Positions 33,062 through 42,574 of a DNA stretch of 45,244 nt are shown here, piece by piece. The stretch is from Chitinophagaceae bacterium. GTDB lineage: Bacteria > Bacteroidota > Bacteroidia > Chitinophagales > Chitinophagaceae. Location: contig CANGIY010000026.1 in assembly GCA_947454235.1 (NCBI GenBank), positions 1 through 45,244 of the forward strand, read 5' to 3'. Numbering within the stretch: position 1 is the stretch's first letter; each line of letters begins with the position of its first letter. The notes under the pieces are model-generated. The model searched no databases, was not told the origin of the DNA, and saw only the letters and a list, made by a program, of their open reading frames with translations. The translations under genes were made by a program, and so were the position numbers.

Positions 33062-33739
33062 TTAAAGCGAAATAGCATCATCTAAACTTGCTATTACGAA
33101 ACAATACACTTCGCCCGGACCGTGAACACCAACAACCAATGTCTTTTCAATATCAGCAGTACGACTTGGACCAGTATTTAAATTAATCATTGAAGGTAAA
33201 TCGTTACCGTATTTTTTCTTTAAAATGTCGAATGCGTCTTCGATATCGGGAACAATTTGATCGATATATGCAACTATGATATGCGTAGGGTAGAACACGG
33301 TTGCGGTTCGTCCAATATTCTGATTACTTGTCAGTAACACCGAACCTGTGCGGGCTACCAACATTTCGCAGCCTGTAATACAAGCTAGTGCCGACTCAGT
33401 AAATGGGTCGGCAGTTAGCACAAAATCAACGCCCCTGGCTTCAGCGTATCTGAGCAAGCTATTGTTGGAGCACAATACATAATCCCAACCCTTTGCATCA
33501 CGCAAATCACTGAGGTTTTGCAGCAGTTCAGTAGCTGAGTCACAAAAAACAAACTTTCCGCCAAGGTTGATGAATGATTCTGCAAACACTTCTTCAACAG
33601 CACTTCGGTCATTATTAAACACTTCGGTGCCTTCACGTTCAGCTTCGGGAAACGGGATTGGTAACTTAGTATCGCTTAAGCCCTTCCTGATTTTACTGAG
33701 AATATTTTCTCTCGATTTTGAAGTCACGAATGTTTGCAT
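33062..33739 (-). CDS. lutC: LUD-domain protein (LutC/YkgG-like)
   Basis: 225 aa. LUD-domain signatures: CITGCEMLVARTGSVLLTSN and the end segment GPSRTADIEKTLVVGVHGPG. LutC is one of three subunits of the iron-sulfur lactate utilisation complex LutABC. LutA and LutB are not next to it here, so its partner genes must be elsewhere or it has another role. It is the first gene of a minus-strand run divergent from era. Confidence 0.8.
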   Translation of the reverse strand: MQTFVTSKSRENILSKIRKGLSDTKLPIPFPEAEREGTEVFNNDRSAVEEVFAESFINLGGKFVFCDSATELLQNLSDLRDAKGWDYVLCSNNSLLRYAEARGVDFVLTADPFTESALACITGCEMLVARTGSVLLTSNQNIGRTATVFYPTHIIVAYIDQIVPDIEDAFDILKKKYGNDLPSMINLNTGPSRTADIEKTLVVGVHGPGEVYCFVIASLDDAISL

Positions 33740-34003
33740 AACGCAAATTTAATTGACTTAATCAAATAGCCTCACCAACAGTTTTTCAGGTATGTTGATT
33801 ATGCCCAAAGTCATTCGTAAACCCCTAAGGTAGGGGCGGAAGATTTTCTGCCCTTACAATATCCGGCACATCTGGTTGAAGGATTTCCTTCGACAGCACA
33901 TTCAGGACGCATGTGCTTCCAGAGCGCTCAGTTCTGGAAATTCTAATTCTACAACCTTGTAAAATCCTCTTTGTAAAATTCCGATTCTCAAATTCATAGT
34001 TGT

Positions 34004-34011
34004 TACCTTTG
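34004..34011 (+). promoter_or_regulatory. -7 element five bases before the era start codon
   Basis: TACCTTTG, a perfect TAnnTTTG, ends 5 nt before the era ATG at 34017. No TTTG lies at the usual -33 distance. With this spacing the transcript would start at or within a few bases of the ATG (leaderless). The rest of the 277-nt gap to lutC carries no gene; CCCCTA-agg-TAGGGG near 33819-33835 could form a small hairpin. Confidence 0.5.
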
Positions 34012-34016
34012 CAGTA

Positions 34017-34901
34017 ATGGAAGGAAAATTTCAATCGGGATTTGTAAATATTTTTGGAGCGCCCAATGCCGGTAAGTCAACTTTGCTGAATGCATTGTTG
34101 GGTGAAAATCTGGTGATCACATCACATAAGGTACAAACAACACGCCACCGTATTTTGGGTATACTCACCGAAGACCAATACCAGATTGTTTTTTCCGATA
34201 CGCCCGGTATCATTGATGCAAAGTACAAGCTGCATGAAAAAATGATGAGTCATGTGAAAAGTGCCCTTGAAGATGCTGATATCGCAATTCTAGTACATGA
34301 CATCAACTTACCTGCTGAAGAACTGCATTCGCTGGCTGAAAAGCTGAAACTGAAAGTACCTGTGATATTACTACTTAATAAAGTAGATAAATATAAAGGT
34401 GAAGCACCCCTGGAGAGTGTAATTGCAGAATTTGCAGCGAAATACCCTAAGTGGCAGGTACTTGGAATATCAGCAAAGGCGAAGACGAACGTGCAGCAAA
34501 TAGTGCCTTTTATCTTGAAACACCTACCTGAAGCGCCTCCATATTATCCTGACGACAGCCTTTCAGACAGGAATGAACGCTTTTTTGTAAGTGAACTCGT
34601 GCGCGAACAAATTTATAATTTGTACGACGAAGAGATTCCTTATCATACGGCAGTGCTTGTACAGGCATTCCAAGATAAAGCGACGTTAACCGTTATTAAG
34701 GCTGATATCATCGTTACACGCGAAACACAGAAAATGATTATCTTGGGTAAAGGTGGTAGTTCTATCAAAAAGCTGGGTATCAATTCCCGTGAAAAAATGG
34801 AAGAATTCCTGCAACGTAAAGTGCACCTGGAACTATTTGTGAAAGTAAGAGACAAATGGCGCGATAACGAGAACCATTTGAAAGAATATGGATACCATTA
34901 A
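34017..34901 (+). CDS. era: GTPase Era, ribosome maturation factor
   Basis: 294 aa. G1 GAPNAGKST at 14-22, G3 DTPGI, G4 NKVDK, and the C-terminal KH domain with GKGGSSIKKLG. Length normal. Era binds the 3' end of 16S rRNA during 30S assembly. The MEGKFQSGFVNI start fits the family exactly. It overlaps the next gene by 14 nt. Confidence 0.95.
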   Translation: MEGKFQSGFVNIFGAPNAGKSTLLNALLGENLVITSHKVQTTRHRILGILTEDQYQIVFSDTPGIIDAKYKLHEKMMSHVKSALEDADIAILVHDINLPAEELHSLAEKLKLKVPVILLLNKVDKYKGEAPLESVIAEFAAKYPKWQVLGISAKAKTNVQQIVPFILKHLPEAPPYYPDDSLSDRNERFFVSELVREQIYNLYDEEIPYHTAVLVQAFQDKATLTVIKADIIVTRETQKMIILGKGGSSIKKLGINSREKMEEFLQRKVHLELFVKVRDKWRDNENHLKEYGYH

Positions 34902-35787
34902 TGAGTCTGCGATAACCATTCAGCCCCTCAACCCTGGGTGGTATTCAGGCAGGGTAGCGGGTATAGATATGTTGCGGCTTGACGAGTTGCACCCTATTAT
35001 TTCAGGCAACAAATGGTACAAACTAAAGCTCAACATCAAGTACGCCGAAGAACAAGGATTTAAAACCATTGTCACGTTTGGCGGTGGCTATTCCAACCAC
35101 CTAGCTGCCACTTCTTATGCCTGTAAACTGCACAATATCAATAGTGTAGCCATCATCAGAGGTAATTACCCTGTACTTACACCTACTTTAAAGAGGTGTG
35201 TCGAAGACGGCATGAAACTCATTTTCGTGACGAAGGAAGATTACGACCGACAAGGCGAACCTGAGTGGGAACAGCAGCTTGTAAAGGACTTTGACAAAAC
35301 ATTCATAATTCCTGAAGGTGGAGCAAACGAGTGGGGGAGAAAGGGAGTCGAACTAATTAGCTATTATATAAAAAATACGTACACCCATGTATGTGTTTCG
35401 GTGGGTAGTGGTACTACTTTAATTGGTTTGAGAAACGCACTTCCACAACTCCAGAGTGTATTAGGGTACGTACCTATGAAGGGCGGCAGTTACCTAAGAC
35501 CACACATTGAAGAACACCTGAATGGCGACAAAAAGGGGCATTTTTCGTTGTTTGACGATTATCATTTTGGTGGCTTCGCCAAGTGTAATCAATCACTTAT
35601 TGATTTCATGAACGACTTTTATCAGCAAAATCAAGTGCCGCTCGATAGGGTATATACTGCAAAAATGATGTCCGGAATATCCAGTCAACTGGAACACGGA
35701 TTTTACCCCGAGTACTCTAAAATACTGGCAATTCACACCGGAGGGTTACAAGGCAATGAAGCAATCCAAGATCAACTCGTGTGGTAA
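34888..35787 (+). CDS. PLP-dependent ACC deaminase / D-cysteine desulfhydrase family protein
   Basis: 299 aa. PLP-binding Lys42 in SGNKWYKLK, and the GGGYSNHLAA motif near 65-74 match the 1-aminocyclopropane-1-carboxylate deaminase/D-cysteine desulfhydrase family. The C-terminal nucleotide-phosphate loop VSVGSGTTLIGL is present. Which substrate it uses cannot be read from motifs; in non-plant-associated bacteria a D-amino acid desulfhydrase role is more likely. Overlaps era by 14 nt and the next frame by 32 nt. Confidence 0.82.
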   Translation: MDTINESAITIQPLNPGWYSGRVAGIDMLRLDELHPIISGNKWYKLKLNIKYAEEQGFKTIVTFGGGYSNHLAATSYACKLHNINSVAIIRGNYPVLTPTLKRCVEDGMKLIFVTKEDYDRQGEPEWEQQLVKDFDKTFIIPEGGANEWGRKGVELISYYIKNTYTHVCVSVGSGTTLIGLRNALPQLQSVLGYVPMKGGSYLRPHIEEHLNGDKKGHFSLFDDYHFGGFAKCNQSLIDFMNDFYQQNQVPLDRVYTAKMMSGISSQLEHGFYPEYSKILAIHTGGLQGNEAIQDQLVW

Positions 35788-35833
35788 CAACAAAGAGTAT
35801 ATATTTACGTTCTATCTGAAGCCAATCGTTCGC

Positions 35834-36586
35834 ATGAATCTCAGTTTTTTGCTCCCTGAAAAAAAAGGTATTCCTGTGCTCATGTATCACAAAGTGAGCA
35901 ATGCGCCCGGCGATGCCCTCAATATTCCTATGGCGCAATTCAGGCAACAAATAGAATGGTTAATTGCTGGCGGTTATAGGTTTTTGAGTTTGTCTGATTA
36001 TCATGAAGCGATTAAAAAGCCCCTGCCAACTAATTCAAAATCGGTACTGCTCACATTTGATGATGGGTACAAAAACAACCTGGAGCATGTGTATCCTATT
36101 CTGAAGTCGTTCAATATTTGCGCTACAATATTTATTGTAGGTAATACTTTAAATAATTCGGGGCAAGGCTATGAAAATGAAGGTGATGGCTTAAAAATGA
36201 CCTTGACTGAACTTAAATCCCTTGACCCTGCCGTGTTTCAAATTGCATTACATGGATACGACCATTTGAGTTTTTCTAAATTAGACGCTGCCCAAATAAA
36301 ACAAGAGTTGGAAAAAACGATAGATTCTTTCAATTCATCGGGACTGGAATACATTAAATCGTTTGCCTACCCATATGGCGCAAGACCTAAAGATGCCGCG
36401 ACAAAGCAAGCCATGTTTAATTCAATGAAGGAACTAGGTATTAATGCCGCCTTTCGTATAGGCAACTCAATAGACCCACTGCCTGTATCGAACAATTATG
36501 AAATCAACAGGATAGACATCACTGGCTTCGATACAATCGAAACTTTTAAAACAAAACTGAAAAAAGGGAAACTTAAACCTTTCTGA
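35834..36586 (+). CDS. Polysaccharide deacetylase (NodB/CE4 family)
   Basis: 250 aa from the ATG at 35834 (an upstream in-frame ATG at 35756 would overlap the previous gene). PVLMYHKVSN at the start, the metal-binding LLTFDDGYKNN and HGYDHLSFSKL (His-x3-His) are the CE4 motifs 1 and 2, and AYPYGARPKD is motif 3. It removes acetyl or formyl groups from cell-surface polysaccharide. No clear signal peptide, so it may be cytoplasmic-side or exported by another route. Confidence 0.85.
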   Translation: MNLSFLLPEKKGIPVLMYHKVSNAPGDALNIPMAQFRQQIEWLIAGGYRFLSLSDYHEAIKKPLPTNSKSVLLTFDDGYKNNLEHVYPILKSFNICATIFIVGNTLNNSGQGYENEGDGLKMTLTELKSLDPAVFQIALHGYDHLSFSKLDAAQIKQELEKTIDSFNSSGLEYIKSFAYPYGARPKDAATKQAMFNSMKELGINAAFRIGNSIDPLPVSNNYEINRIDITGFDTIETFKTKLKKGKLKPF

Positions 36587-36596
36587 ACCTTATGAA

Positions 36597-37793
36597 TTAC
36601 TTCAAAATCTCGTGACCTAATTTGTCGCGCTTAGTTTGTAGGTAAAATTCATTGTGTGGATTAGGGCAAATCTCGATAGGCACGTTTTCAACAATCTCTA
36701 AACCATAGCCTTTTAAACCGGCGCGTTTACGTGGGTTGTTGGTCATTAATTTAATTTTTGAAACACCCAAATGTCTCAAAATTTGTGCACCTATACCATA
36801 GTCGCGTTGGTCGTTTTTAAAACCAAGAGCTAGGTTTGCTTCTACTGTGTCCTTGCCTTGTTCCTGAAGTTTATAAGCCTTGAGTTTGTTGAACAAACCA
36901 ATGCCCCTGCCTTCCTGATTCATGTAAAGAACAACTCCTTGTCCGTTGCGCTCCACCATTTCCATCGCAGCAACAAGCTGATCGCCACAGTCGCAACGCA
37001 AAGAATGGAGAATATCGCCAGTAAAGCAGCTACTATGGACACGCACCAAAACAGGATCTTCAGGCTTCCAAGTGCCTTTTACCAGTGCTAAGTGAGTTTC
37101 ACCAGTATTAGTTTGGCGGAAAGCGTATAACTGGAAATTACCATGTTTAGTAGGCATTTGCACATTTACTTCTTCCTTAATCAGCGTTTCTTTGGCCAGA
37201 CGGTAAGAAATCAAGTCTTTAATAGAAATGATTTTAAGATCAAATTTCTTCGCAATCTCCATCAACTCCGGTAGACGTGCCATGGTCCCATCATCGTTCA
37301 TGATTTCTACCAATACACCCGCAGGTTCAAAACCGGCAAGACGAGCTAAGTCAACTGTAGCTTCTGTGTGCCCAGTGCGGCGAAGAACGCCATCTTTCCT
37401 CGCCCTCAGTGGGAAAATATGCCCGGGACGTCCAAGGTCTTTTGGTTTTGTTGCAGGGTCAATCAGGGCTTGAACTGTAGCTGCACGATCGTGTGCTGAA
37501 ATTCCTGTAGTACATCCATTTCCAATCAAATCGACCGAAACGGTGAATGGAGTTTGGTGTAACACTGTGTTGTTTTCGACCATCAAAGTCAGGCGTAACT
37601 CTTCGCAACGCTCTTCAGTAAGTGGTGCGCAGATGAGTCCGCGACCATACTTCGACATGAAATTGATGATTTCAGGGGTAACGTTTCTGGCAGCAGTTAC
37701 GAAGTCGCCTTCGTTTTCGCGGTCTTCATCATCAACCACTATCAAAAGTTTGCCTGCTCTAAGGTCTTCCAGTGCTTCTTCTATTGTATTCAG
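36597..37793 (-). CDS. ribBA: Bifunctional DHBP synthase / GTP cyclohydrolase II
   Basis: 398 aa from the ATG at 37793; an extra upstream ATG at 37826 gives a non-family start. The N-terminal half is DHBP synthase ([25 protein letters not shown]). The C-terminal half is GTP cyclohydrolase II with zinc ligands in [19 protein letters not shown] and the NQEGRGIGL loop. Together they make two precursors of riboflavin. Convergent with the deacetylase gene, with only 10 nt between stops. Confidence 0.95.
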   Translation of the reverse strand: MNTIEEALEDLRAGKLLIVVDDEDRENEGDFVTAARNVTPEIINFMSKYGRGLICAPLTEERCEELRLTLMVENNTVLHQTPFTVSVDLIGNGCTTGISAHDRAATVQALIDPATKPKDLGRPGHIFPLRARKDGVLRRTGHTEATVDLARLAGFEPAGVLVEIMNDDGTMARLPELMEIAKKFDLKIISIKDLISYRLAKETLIKEEVNVQMPTKHGNFQLYAFRQTNTGETHLALVKGTWKPEDPVLVRVHSSCFTGDILHSLRCDCGDQLVAAMEMVERNGQGVVLYMNQEGRGIGLFNKLKAYKLQEQGKDTVEANLALGFKNDQRDYGIGAQILRHLGVSKIKLMTNNPRKRAGLKGYGLEIVENVPIEICPNPHNEFYLQTKRDKLGHEILK

Positions 37794-37952
37794 CATAACG
37801 ATTAAAATGCGGAGCAAATTTAGCATTTTAAAACAACGCCCTCTCTCTATTTTCTTTTAATTCCTGAATTTGAAAAGAATGTTGCCGAAGTGGTGAATAT
37901 CACCGCTTTTTTCGTTGAAAAATCTTAGAAATGGCTGTCCAATGCACTTATG

Positions 37953-40900
37953 TCATCGTATTAGGGTGAAATTGCCCTTGAATATTTGTGTTTCGCCGTT
38001 AGCGTGCTCTACTTTAATGAGATAATGGTACACACCTACATCCTGCGGTTCTCCATGATATTTGCCATTCCAGCCTTCGCTAATGCTAGTCGTCATAAAT
38101 ACTTCTTCACCCCAACGGTTATACAATTTCATAAATACCAGCTTGTCAAATCGTAGGTGCAGAATTTTGAAAAAGTCATTCAAACCATCGTCATTCGGAG
38201 TAAACCCGGTTGGTACAAAGTCTGAATCTACAAAATTCACAAATACAGTTACAAAAGCTGAATCGAAACAACCTTTGTCATTGAAAGAAATTACCTCATA
38301 GGTTGTGGTAACACTTGGAGTCGCTATTGGGTTGTTGATGGTAGGATTATCAAGTGAGCCGTTAGCCGGTGTCCAGGCATAAGTGATGCCACCCTCAGCA
38401 TTGAGTTGCGTACTGCCACCATAATTGATGGTAACATTTGGAGATACATTTACCAACTGGAAATCAGGCGTTGGGTCAGGAATCAACGTCAATACTTTCG
38501 TGATAGAATCAGGATAGCAAACAGTATTGTATGCCACCAACTGAACATTGTAGTCGGTTGCAGCGCTGGCAGCAGGGTAAATATGTGTCGGATTTACGTC
38601 GGTCGTATCCCTCGTCCCGTCGCCAAAAGTCCAAACATATCTATATGAATAGCTAGAAAGATTGGCAAAGGTTACAGTATCAAAAGTACAGCCATACCTA
38701 ATTTCGAAATTGAAATCAGCAATCGCATTGGGCTGAACAGTGACAGTTATTGTTGCTCGTGGACTTTCACAACCCGCGACCGTTTGTGTTACATAATAGG
38801 TAGTAGTGCCAACCGCAGCCGTTGACGGAATAGGAGTTGCAGTGGTAGACCCTCCGGTAATGGCAGTTGAATACCATATATGGTTCACGCCAGTTGCACT
38901 AAGCGAAGTAGCGGTTTCACCAAGACAATATTTAATAGGTGTTACAACTGTAGGTGCAGCTGGTATCGGGTTTACAGTTACCCTCACTGTTGTTTGACCT
39001 ACACAACCGTAAATATCTGTTCCGGTTATTGAATAAACAGTAGTTACGGTTGGAGTCGCAGTTACTGATGTACCTACAGATGTACTCAAAGTGGCTGCCG
39101 GTGTCCACGAATATGTACTTGCGCCGGCAGCGGTTAAAGTTGCAGAACTTCCATCACAAATTGTTTGGTTCGCAACTGTAATAACAGGGATAGGATGCAC
39201 CACCACCATTCTCGAAGCAGTGTCGAAGCATCCATTTGTTCCATAACCAGTAACTATGTATAAAGTCGATGTTGTTGGGTGGGCAATTACATTACTACCG
39301 GCAGTACTTGAAAGTCCGGTTCCAGGTGTCCAAGTGTACCGTGTTCCACCTGATGCAGTAAGAGAGGCACTATCTCCGGCACAATACGAAACGGTTGATG
39401 GTGTAATAGATATTGTAGGTAGCGCTAAAACATCTACACTATGACTTGTGTACGCTGTTCCGCAAACGTTGGTAAATGCGTAGCTAATTAGCACCGAGCC
39501 AGCAGATACACCTCGTACAACTCCACTGGTGGTTACTGTTGCTATGGCAGTATTAGCACTGCTCCAAACACCTCCTGAAACTGTTTCGGTCAAGGTTATT
39601 GTGGCATTTACACATACCTGCGTTGGACCTGAAATAGCACCTGCGTTGGGGAGTGGATTGATTGTAACATAGTAATTGGTTGTTGCTACACCGCAGTTAT
39701 TTGTGTTTATGTACTTAATGGTATCAATGCCAGCGGTAACTCCGGTCACGCGACCTGAAGAATCAACCGTCGCATTTGAATTGGTCGCAATCCAACGCCC
39801 TGTAGTTAATGTCGAAGTCAGTGAAATTGAACTACCGACACAAACACTGGTTGGTCCCGAAATAACGGCGGCAAGTGGCAACGGATTTACGAGAATAGAT
39901 TTAGTTCTGATACAACCTGTTGCCACAAACCCGTAAGAAATAGTAGTTGTACCCGCAGCAACCCCGGTAACAATGCCCGTCGTAGCACCTACAGTTGCTA
40001 CAGATGATGTGGAGCTATACCATGTGCCACCGGAAACAGAATTTGCGAGCGTAATGGTACTACCAGCGCAAACACTGTCAGGACCGCGAATTACAGAAGG
40101 CACAGGATTTACTGTAAACACTTGTGTTACATAACAACCAGTTGGTAAAGTATAAGAAAGAGTTGTTGTTCCCGCTGTTCTTCCCCAAATGTCACCAAGA
40201 GAATCGATTGTCGCCACAGCCGGTGTAGAACTACTCCATGTTCCTCCGGCAGTGCCATCCCAAACATAGGTGCTATCACCGGCGCAAATTGCGTATGTAC
40301 CTATTATTGCACTAGGAATTGGGTTAACGGTGATATCGTAAGTAACAAAACACCCTCCGGGAAGCGTATACGTTATAGTAACTGTTCCACTAGAATTTCC
40401 GGTAAGTATCCCGGTGATATCATTAATTGACGCGATAGATGTAATGCCCGAAGTCCAAATACCACCTGAAATACTATCACTTAATGTAATGGAACTGCCT
40501 TCACAAACCTCTGTTGGACCTGTAATCGCCGATGGAACTGGGCTAACAGTTACTGTAAAAATGGTATAGCAACTGGTTGGTAATGTGTATGTTATTACGG
40601 CTGTACCTGCTGATAGACCGCTTACAATTCCGCCACTTGTCACCCTTGCTACCGACATATTGCCCGATGACCATGTACCACCGGTTGAAGTTTCAACCAA
40701 GGTGATGGTGCTTCCAACACAAACATTTGTTGGGCCTGTAATAGCAGCAGGCAAAGGATAAACTGTGAAACTTATTACCCTTTGGCAACCGGTTGGTAGC
40801 GTATAAGTAATATCAACTGCGCCTGGGCTTACCCCCGTAACAACGCCTGTAGATGCATTGACGGTAGCGATTGAAGTAGATGAAGAACTCCATGTGCCGC

Positions 40901-42458
40901 CAGAAGGAGATGAACTTAATGTAGTTGTGCTGCCCACACAAACAGCTGTATAACCTGATATTGAAGAAGGGAGCGGATTAACCGTGACTCTCACCGTGTC
41001 GGCCGCAACGCAACCGGCAGACGATGTTCCCGTCACTGAATATAATGTTGTTGATGATGGTGATGCTATTGCTGAAGCACACGCTACACAAGATAAACCA
41101 GTCGATGGAGACCATACATAAGTTGAAGCCCCAATTGCCGTTAACGTAGTATTTGAGCCTGCGCAAATAGAAACATTAGCACCTGCATCAACCGATGGGG
41201 TAGGATTTATGACGATGTAAATAGGTACATTTCTTATGCCATACAATGGGCAAGCATTGTCTTTATAAGTAACAGTAAATACATAAGTGCCCGGTGCAAC
41301 TCCTGTCGTATTCCATCTGAAAGTTGAAACAGGGTGATTGGTAGAGTCGTTGACGGTTGTGAACGTTGCACCGGTTGGCAGGCTACCTGTGATAGAAACG
41401 AAAATTTTATTCGTAGTATCAGCTTCGCTGGCAGCAATTGAAAGTGAAAAAGTACCTGAATTCTGACAAATGCTGTAGTGCGTGCTATCTGTTGCAGAAC
41501 CACTACCTGACGAGCCCACTATACCACCTGAAGGTGGAGTGCCTGTACAACTCAATACCAAAAACGTCATTTCTCGCTGGCTGCTGCCTATAAATGTGTC
41601 ATTTCTGTATTCATCAACATTATAAACAACGAGGGCTCTTTGTGTGGTATTGGGTGTGAAATTGATTTGTCCTGTATTGTTATTGAACGTTAATGAACCA
41701 GTAGCAACAACAAGTGGGTTTACAGCAGTACGGCCTCCCGTATACACTACATTGGTGCCCGGTGTTGTGCAATCGTTAGACCCTGCACGTCCTGTCACCA
41801 ACGAAAAGTTTAAACTATCATGGTCTGCATCAATTGCACCGGGGTTATAACTATCCGGTTCATTCAGGCAAAAGAATGGTGTAGGTACTATTGTTAGTGC
41901 CGGACTTGAATTATTGTGATAAGTGTTGTCTAATTTTGCGGTAAGTTCAATATCTGTGCCTGATGCAATGTTGGTAATAGCAGCAGCCCTTCCTGCAAAT
42001 GAAGTTCCCCCCATTGAACCAGTAAATGAGAATTTCCAGTTGTGGGAGGTTCCTGAAAGTGTATAGGTAGCCGAATAACTGAATTTTTTAATGCCGGGTA
42101 TCGTGTAACTGGTGTTTGTGCATTGTGTACGGTTAGTATCCGAAGGGCAAACAGGAGTTATCTCCCGTCCGTTTGAAGGCGAGTCTACAGAAAGGTTGAT
42201 GCTTGTAATGTAAGTAGACCCATTATAAATACAAATGAGAGGCGTTGCCGTGCGCAGCAGTGAAAAAGAAGTGGCACTTGCCGGACCGCAGTCGCCATAG
42301 GCAACAAATGTAATTTTATAGGTATTCCCGGAAACATAAGTATAGAAAAGGTCAGCTCCTACGATATGCGATGCATGAGCCATGGGTGAAAGGAACAAAA
42401 AAAATCCAATCGCCAAAGCGAACACGTATCTGAACAGAGGGTTTAGTTGCTTGAGCAT
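37953..42458 (-). CDS. Large adhesin-like protein with Ig-like repeats and type B T9SS sorting domain
   Basis: 1501 aa from the ATG at 42458, which gives a signal peptide ending at about AHA. The N-terminal domain begins SHIVGADLFYTYVSG. After about residue 430 come four SprB-like repeats of one type (YVWSPSTGLS, YTWTPGTGLS, YSWTPAATLS, YAWTPANGSL) and, between the first two, seven ~72-residue BIG_2-like repeats (GGTWSSSS..., GTxxITYTLPTGC). A PKD-like domain (YVWTFGDGTRD) precedes the last. The end is a CHU_C/type B sorting domain (FTPNDDGLNDFF, NRWGEEVF). It is exported and probably attached to the surface, as an adhesin or gliding-associated protein. Confidence 0.85.
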   Translation of the reverse strand: MLKQLNPLFRYVFALAIGFFLFLSPMAHASHIVGADLFYTYVSGNTYKITFVAYGDCGPASATSFSLLRTATPLICIYNGSTYITSINLSVDSPSNGREITPVCPSDTNRTQCTNTSYTIPGIKKFSYSATYTLSGTSHNWKFSFTGSMGGTSFAGRAAAITNIASGTDIELTAKLDNTYHNNSSPALTIVPTPFFCLNEPDSYNPGAIDADHDSLNFSLVTGRAGSNDCTTPGTNVVYTGGRTAVNPLVVATGSLTFNNNTGQINFTPNTTQRALVVYNVDEYRNDTFIGSSQREMTFLVLSCTGTPPSGGIVGSSGSGSATDSTHYSICQNSGTFSLSIAASEADTTNKIFVSITGSLPTGATFTTVNDSTNHPVSTFRWNTTGVAPGTYVFTVTYKDNACPLYGIRNVPIYIVINPTPSVDAGANVSICAGSNTTLTAIGASTYVWSPSTGLSCVACASAIASPSSTTLYSVTGTSSAGCVAADTVRVTVNPLPSSISGYTAVCVGSTTTLSSSPSGGTWSSSSTSIATVNASTGVVTGVSPGAVDITYTLPTGCQRVISFTVYPLPAAITGPTNVCVGSTITLVETSTGGTWSSGNMSVARVTSGGIVSGLSAGTAVITYTLPTSCYTIFTVTVSPVPSAITGPTEVCEGSSITLSDSISGGIWTSGITSIASINDITGILTGNSSGTVTITYTLPGGCFVTYDITVNPIPSAIIGTYAICAGDSTYVWDGTAGGTWSSSTPAVATIDSLGDIWGRTAGTTTLSYTLPTGCYVTQVFTVNPVPSVIRGPDSVCAGSTITLANSVSGGTWYSSTSSVATVGATTGIVTGVAAGTTTISYGFVATGCIRTKSILVNPLPLAAVISGPTSVCVGSSISLTSTLTTGRWIATNSNATVDSSGRVTGVTAGIDTIKYINTNNCGVATTNYYVTINPLPNAGAISGPTQVCVNATITLTETVSGGVWSSANTAIATVTTSGVVRGVSAGSVLISYAFTNVCGTAYTSHSVDVLALPTISITPSTVSYCAGDSASLTASGGTRYTWTPGTGLSSTAGSNVIAHPTTSTLYIVTGYGTNGCFDTASRMVVVHPIPVITVANQTICDGSSATLTAAGASTYSWTPAATLSTSVGTSVTATPTVTTVYSITGTDIYGCVGQTTVRVTVNPIPAAPTVVTPIKYCLGETATSLSATGVNHIWYSTAITGGSTTATPIPSTAAVGTTTYYVTQTVAGCESPRATITVTVQPNAIADFNFEIRYGCTFDTVTFANLSSYSYRYVWTFGDGTRDTTDVNPTHIYPAASAATDYNVQLVAYNTVCYPDSITKVLTLIPDPTPDFQLVNVSPNVTINYGGSTQLNAEGGITYAWTPANGSLDNPTINNPIATPSVTTTYEVISFNDKGCFDSAFVTVFVNFVDSDFVPTGFTPNDDGLNDFFKILHLRFDKLVFMKLYNRWGEEVFMTTSISEGWNGKYHGEPQDVGVYHYLIKVEHANGETQIFKGNFTLIR
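39420..40975 (-). repeat. Seven tandem Ig-like (BIG_2) coding repeats
   Basis: Seven consecutive ~215-nt units in the large adhesin gene, each coding a segment of the form ITGPT-VCVGSTITL-GGTWSS-IATV-G-VTG-SAGT-ITYTLPTGC-VNPLP. Units differ enough at DNA level that they are old duplications, yet recombination between them could change copy number. Confidence 0.75.
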
Positions 42459-42574
42459 TTTTGCTTTGATTATATGTTTCCGGCGAAGTTTAAACCCCCA
42501 CCTTAACAAAGACCATTTAATAAACTCATTCAGTTGGTTCTAAAGTACTAATTCTTCTTCTTTTTACAATACCA

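Noticed and set aside
33825-34034. 69-codon minus-strand frame upstream of era
   Set aside because: It overlaps the era start and promoter, and has no family resemblance or plausible context.
37870-37915. Hairpin GGTGA-ata-TCACC followed by a T-run on the plus strand
   Set aside because: It has terminator shape but points along the plus strand, where no gene ends nearby; both neighbouring genes run on the minus strand.
38062-42000. Many plus-strand open frames opposite the large adhesin gene
   Set aside because: They are Val/Thr-rich mirror translations of the Ig-like repeats, not genes.
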